Translations under genes and position numbers: made by a program
In this document: positions 1-8,900 of the stretch, one piece after another
Position numbering within the stretch: position 1 is the stretch's first letter
How the letters are laid out: each line of letters opens with the position of its first letter
Assembly: GCA_023389275.1 (NCBI GenBank)
Contig: JAEWEN010000114.1
Span: forward strand, 1-58,475
Reading direction: 5' to 3'
DNA from: Bacillota bacterium
GTDB taxonomy: Bacteria > Bacillota > Clostridia > Clostridiales > Caloramatoraceae
Length of the DNA: 58,475 bases
The notes under the pieces: generated by a model
Database searches by the model: none
What the model was told of the DNA's origin: nothing
What the model saw: only the letters and a program-made list of their open reading frames with translations

Positions 1-187
1 TTTGATTTACAATGTAATCAACAATTTTGGTACCTTTTCCAATACATATAGGTAAGACTCCTGCCGCACCAGGGTCTAGCGTACCTGTATGTCCTACTTT
101 CTTCATTTTTATAGATCGCCTTACAACTGCTACAACATCATGTGATGTCATTCCAGGAGGTTTTAGTACATTTATTATTCCATTCAT
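1..187 (-). CDS. truB: tRNA pseudouridine(55) synthase TruB, N-terminal part (cut by window edge)
   Basis: Only the first 62 codons are in the window. They read as a TruB start (MNGIINVLKPPGMTSHDVV) and include the GHTGTLDP motif, whose Asp is the catalytic residue of this family. TruB isomerises U55 in the T-loop of tRNAs. The ATG at 187 directly abuts the nrnA stop codon (188-190), and its AGGAG ribosome site lies inside nrnA, so translation is probably coupled. The nusA-infB-rbfA-nrnA-truB order is the classical Firmicutes arrangement. Confidence 0.95.
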   Translation of the reverse strand, partial: MNGIINVLKPPGMTSHDVVAVVRRSIKMKKVGHTGTLDPGAAGVLPICIGKGTKIVDYIVNQ

Positions 188-1147
188 CTATACTATTTGC
201 TCCTTTAACTTTTCAAGTAGTTTTTTCTTAACTTCTTCTAAATTTCCTTCTATAGCACAGCCAGAAGCTTTAATGTGTCCACCACCATTAAAGTTTTCTG
301 CAACTACTCTTACATCTATATACTCTTTAGATCTTAAGCTAATCTTATAAAGATTATTTTCTTTTTCTTTAATAAGAATACCTACTTCTACGGTATCTAT
401 ATCTCTTGCTATATTAACTAAATCACCTGTTTCATTATCATCAACATTTGATGATTTTAACATATCTTTAGTAACTGTTAATACAGCTACCTTATTGTCA
501 AAATAGGTTTCAAGAGTAGATGTAACCATTGAAGATAAATTAATTTGTTCTTTAGTTTTTTCATCAAGAATTTTTGTGTAAATTTTTGAATGATTTATGT
601 TAAAGTCTAAAAGTTTAGCTGCTGTAATTAATGTAGAGGAAGACGTATTAGAGTACTTAAATCCACCTGTATCTGAAACAATTGATACGTAAAGACAAGT
701 AGCTACTTCTTTATTTATTGGAAGATTACCTTCACATATTATATTATAAATCATTTCACCTACGCTAGACATGTTAGGTAAAATATAGTTTAAGTTTCCA
801 TACATATCATTAGACATATGATGGTCTATATTTATAACAAAACCGCTTTGTAAAAGATTATCTGAAAAACTACCTAATCTTTTTGTATCTCCACAGTCTA
901 AAGCAAAAACAATATCATATTTCTCATTATTAAATGTGTTTTTTATTTTTTCTACACCAGGCATAAATTTTAATCTATTTGGAATAGAGTCATCCATATA
1001 CATATCTACACATTTTGAATAGTTTATAAGGCTATTATATAGACCTAGCATAGAACCCATACAATCTCCATCTGGAGATGTATGGGAAACTATAGCAAAT
1101 TTATTATTTTTATTTATTAGGTCTATAATATTTTTAATACTATTCAC
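188..1147 (-). CDS. nrnA: DHH/DHHA1 phosphoesterase, nanoRNase and pAp phosphatase NrnA
   Basis: This 319 aa protein has the full DHH set: SHTSPDGDC (about residues 21-29), DCGD (84-87), DHH (108-110) and a C-terminal DHHA1 glycine motif GGGHIKASG. The family degrades 2-5 nt RNAs and hydrolyses 3'-phosphoadenosine 5'-phosphate in the cytoplasm using Mn ions. The length is normal. The start overlaps the end of rbfA by 8 bp, which fits translational coupling. The assignment rests on motifs and on position between rbfA and truB. Confidence 0.95.
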   Translation of the reverse strand: MNSIKNIIDLINKNNKFAIVSHTSPDGDCMGSMLGLYNSLINYSKCVDMYMDDSIPNRLKFMPGVEKIKNTFNNEKYDIVFALDCGDTKRLGSFSDNLLQSGFVINIDHHMSNDMYGNLNYILPNMSSVGEMIYNIICEGNLPINKEVATCLYVSIVSDTGGFKYSNTSSSTLITAAKLLDFNINHSKIYTKILDEKTKEQINLSSMVTSTLETYFDNKVAVLTVTKDMLKSSNVDDNETGDLVNIARDIDTVEVGILIKEKENNLYKISLRSKEYIDVRVVAENFNGGGHIKASGCAIEGNLEEVKKKLLEKLKEQIV

Positions 1148-1490
1148 CTTTTTTTATATCTGAAAGTATTTTATTTATGTGTAAACCGTGTTCTAAGGAT
1201 TCATCAATTTCAAATAAAATTTCAGGAGTATATCTAACCTTTATTTTACTTCCTACTTCACGTCTAATATAACCTGCTGCACTTTTTAAACCTTCAACAC
1301 ATTTAACTTTTTCTTCTTTAGTTCCAAAAACACTTATATATGCTTTTGCATATCTTAAATCACGTGTAACTTCCACCCTAGTTACAGTTGTAAGCATAGG
1401 AACTCTTGGATCTTTTATACCATTTTGTATTATTTCGCTAATAATCTTTCTTATTTCTTCAGAAAGTCTAGCTGTTCTATTAATAGACAT
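1140..1490 (-). CDS. rbfA: 30S ribosome-binding factor RbfA
   Basis: This 116 aa protein is typical in length for RbfA, a single KH-like domain that binds the 30S subunit during maturation of the 16S 5' end. It begins MSINRTARLSEEIRKIIS and contains the family pattern DPRV followed by VTRVEVTRDLRYAKAYISV. It lies 14 bp after infB and overlaps nrnA, so it belongs to the nusA-infB operon. Nothing unusual was seen. Confidence 0.95.
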   Translation of the reverse strand: MSINRTARLSEEIRKIISEIIQNGIKDPRVPMLTTVTRVEVTRDLRYAKAYISVFGTKEEKVKCVEGLKSAAGYIRREVGSKIKVRYTPEILFEIDESLEHGLHINKILSDIKKGE

Positions 1491-1504
1491 ATACTACTTC
1501 ACCT

Positions 1505-3598
1505 CTATTTTCTTATTATTTCTTCCATAGTATATCCTTCAATAATATCATCTTCTTTAATATCATTAAATCTGTCAATTGTTACACCACATTCGTATCC
1601 AGTTGCAACTTCTTTAACATCATCTTTGAATCTTTTAAGTGAAGATAATTTTCCTTCAAATATAACAATTCCGTCTCTTATTACTCTAACTCCATTATTT
1701 CTATTTAATTTTCCTTCATCTACGTAACATCCTGCGATAGTTCCAACAGATGAAACTTTAAATGTAGTTCTAACACTTAGTTTTGCAGTTATTACTTCTT
1801 TATATTCAGGGTCAAGCATACCTTTCATAGCAGCTTCTATATCATCTATTGCATGGTATATTACTCTGTAAGTTTTAACATCAACTTTTTCTTTTTCTGC
1901 TAAAGTTCTAGCTAAAGAGTCAGGTCTAACATTAAATCCTATAACAATAGCATTTGAAGCAGCAGCTAAAGTAATGTCTGTTTCAGTTATTGCTCCTACA
2001 CCGCCATGAATAACTTTTACTTTTACTTCATCATTTGATAGTTTTTGAAGAGATTGCTTAACAGCTTCTACAGAACCTTGAACGTCTGCTTTAACAACAA
2101 TATTTAGCTCTTTAACAGCACCTTCTTGTATTTGGCTAAATAATTCTTCAAGAGAAAGTTTAGCTGTACTTGCATAGTACTTCTCTTTGTTTTTATTTTC
2201 TACAATTTGTGCAACTTGTCTTGCTGTTTTTTCATCTTGAACTGCGTAAAGTATATCTCCACCTGTTGGTACATGTGAAAGACCTAAAACCTCTACTGGA
2301 ATTGATGGTCCAGCTTCTTTAACATTTTTACCTTTATCATTAATCATAGCTCTTACTCTACCAAAAGCAGACTCTACTACAATAGCATCTCCGACTTTTA
2401 GTGTACCGTTTTGAACAAGTACAGTTGCAACAGGTCCTCTTCCTTTATCAAGTTCTGCTTCTATAACAATACCTTTAGCAAGTCTGTTTGGATTAGCTTT
2501 AAGGTCTTGCATTTCAGCAATTAAAAGTACCATTTCAAGAAGAGTATCTATACCTTCTCCTGTTTTTGCTGATATAGGAACACATACAGTGTCTCCACCC
2601 CAATCCTCAGCAATAAGTTCATGTTCTGTAAGTTCTTGCTTAACTCTATCTGGGTTAGCTGATGGTTTATCCATTTTGTTAATGGCAACTATTATAGGAA
2701 CATTGGCTGCTTTAGCATGGTTTATAGCTTCTATTGTTTGAGGCATAACTCCATCATCAGCAGCAACAACTAAAATAGAAATGTCTGTAGCTTTAGCTCC
2801 TCTTGCTCTCATTGAAGTAAAGGCAGCATGGCCTGGAGTGTCAAGGAAAACAATTTTCTCATCATTTACATCTACAGAATAAGCACCTATATGCTGAGTA
2901 ATTCCTCCAGCTTCTGTTGTTGTAACTCTAGCATTTCTTATATAGTCTAGAAGTGAAGTTTTACCATGGTCAACGTGTCCCATTACTGTTACAACAGGAG
3001 GTCTTTTCTTAAGGTCTTTTTCACTATCTTCATAGTCATTTATAAGTACTTCTTCTTTTTCTTTTACTTCTTCAATTTCAACTAATATGTCGTATTGTTC
3101 AGCAATTTTTTCAGCAACTTCAAAACTTATTTCATTATTTACTGTTGCCATAACTCCCATAAGCATAAGCTTTTTAACAACCTCTGCTGTTGATTTATTA
3201 ATTTTTTCACAGAAGTCTTTTACTCTTATGCTATCTGGTATATAAACTATTCCTGTTTCTTCAACATTATTTTCTTTTGAAGTATTTTGCTCATTATTTG
3301 TATATGACTTTTTATTTCTTTTCTTACTTTTCTTTTTCACAAACTCTTTTTCTTCAACGTCGTGATCCTCATATTTAGCTTGTTCTTCAAATATACTCTT
3401 TGGAGAAGAGTCACTTGATTCCTCTTTTGATTTTTTTATTTCATCTATAAATTGTGTAACTATATCTGCTTCCTCGCCTTCTAATACGCTCATATGATTT
3501 TTAACTTTTATTTGAAACTCATCATTTAGCATATCTATTAATTCTTTACTACTCATATCTATTTGTTTTGCTAACTCATAAATTCTAACTTTTGACAA
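1505..3598 (-). CDS. infB: Translation initiation factor IF-2
   Basis: IF-2 is the GTPase that brings initiator tRNA to the 30S subunit. The protein has an IF2_N segment, a lysine- and glutamate-rich linker, a second IF2_N segment, then the G domain with GHVDHGKT, DTPGHAAF and NKMD motifs, followed by the beta-barrel domains. I prefer the TTG at 3598 (MSKVRIYELAKQ, 697 aa): it lies 6-7 nt after a GGGGGTG ribosome site and matches the usual IF-2 N-terminus. A longer reading from GTG at 3613 would place the start within that site. It overlaps the L7Ae gene by 14 bp. Confidence 0.95.
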   Translation of the reverse strand: MSKVRIYELAKQIDMSSKELIDMLNDEFQIKVKNHMSVLEGEEADIVTQFIDEIKKSKEESSDSSPKSIFEEQAKYEDHDVEEKEFVKKKSKKRNKKSYTNNEQNTSKENNVEETGIVYIPDSIRVKDFCEKINKSTAEVVKKLMLMGVMATVNNEISFEVAEKIAEQYDILVEIEEVKEKEEVLINDYEDSEKDLKKRPPVVTVMGHVDHGKTSLLDYIRNARVTTTEAGGITQHIGAYSVDVNDEKIVFLDTPGHAAFTSMRARGAKATDISILVVAADDGVMPQTIEAINHAKAANVPIIVAINKMDKPSANPDRVKQELTEHELIAEDWGGDTVCVPISAKTGEGIDTLLEMVLLIAEMQDLKANPNRLAKGIVIEAELDKGRGPVATVLVQNGTLKVGDAIVVESAFGRVRAMINDKGKNVKEAGPSIPVEVLGLSHVPTGGDILYAVQDEKTARQVAQIVENKNKEKYYASTAKLSLEELFSQIQEGAVKELNIVVKADVQGSVEAVKQSLQKLSNDEVKVKVIHGGVGAITETDITLAAASNAIVIGFNVRPDSLARTLAEKEKVDVKTYRVIYHAIDDIEAAMKGMLDPEYKEVITAKLSVRTTFKVSSVGTIAGCYVDEGKLNRNNGVRVIRDGIVIFEGKLSSLKRFKDDVKEVATGYECGVTIDRFNDIKEDDIIEGYTMEEIIRK

Positions 3599-3917
3599 TA
3601 CATTCACCCCCACGATTTATCTTAGAAGTTTTATCTAAAAAAGCAGCTGAAAAACCACTATCTTTAATAGCTAAAATACTTCTTGGAGATTTTCCTATAG
3701 CAAACCCTAACTCATCTTTTTCTCCAAAAACAATATAGGCTATGTTTTTTCTACTTGCTATATCTTTGAATCTTTTTTTAGTATTTTCACTTGCATCTTC
3801 AGATATTATCAAAAGATTAACTAAACCTTTTTTTATATCTAATTCTACAGTATCATCCCCTGAAGACAATTTACCTGCTTTTTGCATAAGCCCTAAAAAA
3901 CTATAAAGATTATTCAT
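3585..3917 (-). CDS. L7Ae-family RNA-binding protein (YlxQ-like)
   Basis: A 110 aa protein of the L7Ae/L30e/S12e fold, which binds kink-turn RNA. It contains the family segment LMQKAGKLSSGDDTVE and the LLIISEDASENTKKR stretch. It sits in the invariant Firmicutes place between rnpM (ylxR) and infB. I use the ATG at 3917 rather than the upstream TTG at 3923. The start overlaps the rnpM stop, and its end overlaps the infB start. The C-terminus, about residues 95-110, extends past the usual core by roughly ten residues. The precise RNA target is not known from sequence. Confidence 0.9.
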   Translation of the reverse strand: MNNLYSFLGLMQKAGKLSSGDDTVELDIKKGLVNLLIISEDASENTKKRFKDIASRKNIAYIVFGEKDELGFAIGKSPRSILAIKDSGFSAAFLDKTSKINRGGECIVKS

Positions 3918-4176
3918 TTTCAAGTTCTTTCTTTAAAGTTTCATATATTTCAGGGGATATTGGTGTAGAAAGAGCTCTTTCAAATCTTTTAGCTTTATAT
4001 GCTTTTTCAAAGCATTCTATTGATTTACATATATAAGAACCTCTACCTGGAGCTTTTCCAACAAGGTCAATGCTTATTTCGCCTTCTTTATTTTTAACTA
4101 CTCTTATAAGTTCTTTTTTAGGTTTCATTTCTTGACAGCCAAGGCACATTCTTTGAGGAATTTTTCTTACCTTCAC
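3910..4176 (-). CDS. rnpM: YlxR/RnpM family RNA-binding protein (DUF448)
   Basis: An 88 aa protein with the YlxR signature: RMCLGCQEMKPKKELIRVV near the N-terminus, then GRGSYIC and a conserved alpha-helical tail. The family has been linked to modulation of RNase P in Bacillus subtilis. The start is GTG at 4176, sharing one base with the nusA TAG stop, with a GGAGAGG ribosome site inside nusA. This is tight coupling within the rimP-nusA-infB operon. Confidence 0.92.
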   Translation of the reverse strand: MKVRKIPQRMCLGCQEMKPKKELIRVVKNKEGEISIDLVGKAPGRGSYICKSIECFEKAYKAKRFERALSTPISPEIYETLKKELENE

Positions 4177-5300
4177 TACATATCCTCTCCTTCAAGTATA
4201 ACCTGATTATCTAACGTTTCTTCAATTGAATTTTCAACAATAGCTTCAGATTTTAATGCTAATGCTTCTGCTTGTGATTCGCTTTTTATGTCTATTTTCC
4301 ATCCAGTAAGCTTAGCTGATAATCTTGCATTTTGTCCTTCTTTACCTATAGCTAATGAAAGCTGATAATCTGGAACTATAACCTTAGCACTTTTTTCATC
4401 TTCGTTTATAGTAACACTAACAACCTTTGAAGGACTTAGTGCATTAGCTATAAATTCAGCAGGATCTTTGCTCCATTTAACTATGTCAATTTTCTCGCCT
4501 TTAAGTTCTGAAACAATATTTTGCACTCTCATACCACTTGGTCCTACACAAGCACCTGTAGCATCAACGTTTTCATCCTTTGAATAAACAGCTATTTTTG
4601 TTCTAGAACCAGCTTCTCTAGAAACGCTTTTAATTTCTACTGTACCATCGAATATTTCTGGAACTTCCATTTCAAAAAGTCTTTTAATAAGACCTGGATG
4701 TGTTCTTGAAATCATAATATTTGGTCCCTTTGAAGTCTTTTTAACTTCTACAACATAAAACTTTAACATATCTCCATGTTTATAAATTTCATTTGGCATT
4801 TGTTCAGTTGGAGTTAGGAAAGTTTCAAGTCTTCCTATATCAACTAAAATATTTTGCTTTTCTTTTTTCTGAACTATTCCTGTAATTATATCGTTTTCTT
4901 TTTCTACTAATTCTTTATAAATAACATCTCTTTCAGCTTCTTTAATTTCTTGTATAACTCTTTGTCTAGCATTTTGAGCTGCTACTCTACCAAACTCACG
5001 AGGATTTACTTCTACATCTACAATATCATCTAGTTCATAAGTAATGTTTACTGCTTTTGCATCTTCAAGGCTTATTTCTAGTAGGTTGTCATAAACATCT
5101 TCAACAACTTTCTTTTGTGCATAAACATGAGTTTCTCCTGTCTCTTTGTTTATTGTTACCTTAGCATTTTGTGATGTACCATAGTTTTTCTTATACGCAG
5201 ATATAAGAGAAGATTCTAGTGATTCAAAGATAATATCTTGATCAATTCCTTTAAGATTTGCTATTTCAATTAGTGAGTCTATAAACTCATTATTAATCAT
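4176..5300 (-). CDS. nusA: Transcription termination/antitermination factor NusA
   Basis: A 374 aa NusA: N-terminal RNA-polymerase-binding domain, an S1 domain (around 135-200), and two KH domains. KH1 is marked by ACVGPSGMRVQNIV and KH2 by LAIGKEGQNARLSAKL. There are no C-terminal acidic repeats, as is usual in Firmicutes. NusA slows polymerase at pauses and shapes termination at hairpins. The gene follows rimP after 21 bp and overlaps rnpM by one base. Confidence 0.96.
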   Translation of the reverse strand: MINNEFIDSLIEIANLKGIDQDIIFESLESSLISAYKKNYGTSQNAKVTINKETGETHVYAQKKVVEDVYDNLLEISLEDAKAVNITYELDDIVDVEVNPREFGRVAAQNARQRVIQEIKEAERDVIYKELVEKENDIITGIVQKKEKQNILVDIGRLETFLTPTEQMPNEIYKHGDMLKFYVVEVKKTSKGPNIMISRTHPGLIKRLFEMEVPEIFDGTVEIKSVSREAGSRTKIAVYSKDENVDATGACVGPSGMRVQNIVSELKGEKIDIVKWSKDPAEFIANALSPSKVVSVTINEDEKSAKVIVPDYQLSLAIGKEGQNARLSAKLTGWKIDIKSESQAEALALKSEAIVENSIEETLDNQVILEGEDM

Positions 5301-5321
5301 TTTTATATTCCTCCCAAAATA

Positions 5322-5780
5322 TTAAAAATCATTTAGTCGTACAGAAGCTATAATATCTTTTTCTACTTCTAAAGTCTCATCGTTAACATTTATTATAATT
5401 TTATTATTTTCAAATCCTTGAAGTACACCTTCCATAACTTTTTTATCCATAAAAGGTTTATAAAATTTTATTTTTATTTTTTTACCAATATATTTTATAA
5501 AATCACTTTCTTTTTTTAGTGGTCTATCAAGTCCTGGAGATGAAACTTCAAGATAGTAAGAATCTTCTATAGGATCTTCTTCATCAAGTTTTGCACTTAA
5601 TGCTCTACTTACTGTTGTACAGTCTTCTATTTGTATTCCATTTTCACTATCTATATAGAATCTAAGGTACCATTCACCATCTTCTTTAATATACTCAAGA
5701 TCTACTAATTCATAACCTAAGTCTTCTATTAATGGAGATGTAAACTTTTCAATAGATGATTCTATTTGTTTTTTGTTCAT
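5322..5780 (-). CDS. rimP: Ribosome maturation factor RimP
   Basis: This small-subunit maturation factor (about 152 aa) has the expected YELVDLEYIKEDGEWYLR segment, the DCTTVSRALS motif and the YYLEVSSPGLDRPL motif. I choose ATG 5780, six bases after AGGAGG, over the TTG two codons upstream that sits too close to the same site. It is the first gene of the rimP-nusA-rnpM-infB-rbfA-nrnA-truB operon. Confidence 0.94.
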   Translation of the reverse strand: MNKKQIESSIEKFTSPLIEDLGYELVDLEYIKEDGEWYLRFYIDSENGIQIEDCTTVSRALSAKLDEEDPIEDSYYLEVSSPGLDRPLKKESDFIKYIGKKIKIKFYKPFMDKKVMEGVLQGFENNKIIINVNDETLEVEKDIIASVRLNDF

Positions 5781-5801
5781 TTCCAACCTCCTATTTATTT
5801 T

Positions 5802-5832
5802 ATTATATGTAAAAAATATGCCATTTAAACAA
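5802..5832 (-). promoter_or_regulatory. Possible promoter of the rimP-nusA-infB operon
   Basis: A perfect TATAAT (-10, 5807-5802) lies between the polC terminator and rimP. The best -35 candidate is TTGTTT (5832-5827), but the 19-base spacer is at the long end. This is the only space available for a promoter after the terminator. Confidence 0.35.
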
Positions 5833-5841
5833 GAGCATAAA

Positions 5842-5869
5842 TTAAAGAGTGGGTTGCCCCACTCTTTAA
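5842..5869 (-). terminator. Intrinsic terminator after polC
   Basis: A perfect 12-bp stem (TTAAAGAGTGGG with its complement) and a 4-base loop lie 59 bp past the polC stop. The following T-tract is short and interrupted, so some read-through into rimP is possible. Confidence 0.8.
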
Positions 5870-5927
5870 GATAAAGTTTATTATGTTGTTTAAATTCATT
5901 ATAACACCTATTAATTTATATTTCAAG

Positions 5928-8900
5928 TTAAAACAAAGTAAGCTGGCTTGTATCAGGCATTCCATTAAGACATCCATGCTCAGTCATAATCTCAATAACT
6001 GTTTTAGAAATTTTAGTTCTTACACGAAGATCTTCTTTAGATATAAATTCTCCATTTTTTCTTGCCTCAACAATACCTTTAGCAGCATTTTCTCCAACTC
6101 CTTGAAGAGCTCTAAAAGGAGGAAGAAGACCATTTTCAGTAACTTTAAATTTAATACTGTCAGATTCATATAAATTTACTGGAAGCATTTTTATGCCTCT
6201 TGAATACATTTCATTTGCTATTTCAAGTACAGTTAATGCACCTTTTTCTTTTTGAGTCAAGTTATTTCCTATACTTTCTATTTCCTTAATAGCAGATAAA
6301 ACAGCATGTTGTCCTTTTGATACAATACTTGCATCAAAATCTTCAAGTCCCCTTATTGAAAAATAAGTAGCATAATATGCTTCAGGATAATAAACTTTAA
6401 AGTAAGCTATTCTAAGTGCCATCATAACATAAGCAACAGCGTGACCTTTAGGGAACATATATTTAATAGTATTACAGGAATCTATATACCATTGAGGAAC
6501 ACTATTTTCTTTCATTTCAGCTATGTCCTCCTCTCTTAACCCCTTACCTTTTCTAACTCTTTCCATTATTGTAAAAGCATTTTTAGGTTTTACTCCCATA
6601 AGTATTAAATAGTTCATTATATCATCTCTTGTACATATAACTTCTTTAAGAGTTGCATACCCATCTTTAATAAGGTCTTGTGCATTGTTAAGCCATACAT
6701 CTGTACCGTGTGAAAGACCAGATATACGTACAAGCTCTGCAAAGGTATGTGGTTGAGTATCTATTAGCATTTGACGAACAAATTTTGTTCCAAACTCTGG
6801 AAGACCAAGGGTTCCAACTTCACACTTAAAGTATTCCTTATCAATATCTAGTGCATCAGGAGATGTAAAAAGACTTAATACTTTTTCATCACCAAGTGGT
6901 ATTGTTGTAGGATCTATTCCTGTTAAATCTTGAAGCATTCTAATAACTGTAGGATCGTCGTGTCCTAGTATATCAAGTTTTAAAAGCCTACCACTTATTG
7001 AGTGATAATCAAAGTGTGTAGTTATAATTTCAGAATTTACATCATCTGCTGGTCTTTGAATAGGACAAAAATTAAATATGTCATTATCTCTAGGTACAAC
7101 CATAACTCCCCCTGGATGCTGACCTGAAGTTCTTTTAACCCCAGTACATCCTCCAACAAGTCTTGTTACTTCTGCACTAGTAGATTTAATATTTTTTTCA
7201 TCTAAATAATTTTTAACGTAACCAAAAGCTGTTTTTTCCGCTATTGTACCAATAGTTCCTGCTCTAAAAACATACCCTTCTCCAAATAGCTCCTCAGTAT
7301 ATTTATGTGCATTAGGTTGATATTCTCCAGAGAAGTTAAGGTCTATATCAGGCTCTTTATCTCCTTCAAACCCTAAAAATACCTCAAAAGGAATTTCAAA
7401 CCCATCTTTTTTTAAGTTTGTTTCACATTTAGGGCATATTTTATCTTTAAGGTCTGCACCTGATCCTATACTTCCATCTGTAAAAAACTCTGAGTACTTA
7501 CATTTAGGGCATACATAATGTGGAGGAAGAGGATTAACCTCTGTTATATCTGTCATAGTAGCTACTAAAGATGAACCTACCGACCCTCTTGATCCTACTA
7601 AATACCCATCATCTAATGATTTTTTAACTAGTTTATGAGCTATTAAATAAAGTACTGCATATCCATTGCTAATAATAGAGTTTAATTCTTTATCTATTCT
7701 TTTTTGCACAATTTCAGGAAGAGGATCTCCATATATACTATGTGCCTTTGCCATAGTCATATTTCTTATATCATCATCTGCACCTTCAATTTTAGGTGGA
7801 AAGGTTCCGTCTGGTATAGGTTTTATAGTCTCTACCATGTCTGCAATTTCATTAGGATAATATATAACCACTTCCTTAGCTTTTTCCTCTCCTAAGTAGC
7901 TAAATTCTTCAAGCATTTCAGTTGTAGATTTAAAGTATAAAGGTGGCTGATTATCAGCGTCATTAAATCCTTTTCCAGCCATTAATATTCTTCTATAATA
8001 CTCATCATGTGAGTTTAAAAAATGAACGTCTCCAGTTGCTACAACTGGCTTTTTATACTTTTCTCCAAGAGCTACTATTTTTCTATTTAGGTTTCTAAGT
8101 TCCTCTCTAGTTTGAACAATTTCTTTTTCAAGTAAAAAAGCATTATTATCAATAGGTTGTATTTCAAGGTAATCGTAAAATTCAACTATTTTACTTATTT
8201 CCTCATCAGATGCATTATTTAAAACTGATTTAAATATTTGTCCTGCCTCACATGCAGATCCTATAATAAGGCCTTCTCTATTAGCTTCTATAATACTTTT
8301 AGGAAGCCTTGGTCTTTTAAAAAAATATTTCAAATGAGATTCTGATATTAATTTATAAAGGTTATATAGTCCTTTATAGTTTTTAACAAGTATTATAGTG
8401 TGATAAGTATCTGCTTTTTTTACATCAAACTCACTTGAGTAAAGTTTATTAATATCTTCTAAATTACATGCTTCTCTTTCTTTTAGCATTTCTAAAAGCT
8501 TAATAAATATTTCGCCAGTTGCTTTAGCATCATCAACTGCTCTGTGATGATTTTCAAGTGTAATGTTAAAATGATTAGCTAGTATATTAAGTTTATGTCT
8601 TTTAAGCTCTTTTACAAGCCATCTTGAAAGAGTTAATGTATCTATTATAGTACTGTTAAAGTCAAATCCAAATTTTATACATTTTTCTTTTATAAAACCA
8701 GTGTCAAATTTAGCATTGTGTGCAACAACAGGACTATTTCCTATAAAGTCTAAAAACTTTGGCATTACTTTTTCAATAGGATCTTTATCCTTAACCATCT
8801 CATCTGTTATACCAGTAAGCTCAACTATATTAAATGGTATTGGTTTCCCTGGATTAACTAATGCTGAAAACGTATCTACTATTTCCATATTTTTAATTTT

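Noticed and set aside
5883..6173. Rightward ORF of 96 codons over the end of polC
   Set aside because: It is antisense to polC, has no ribosome site and has the composition of an out-of-frame shadow.
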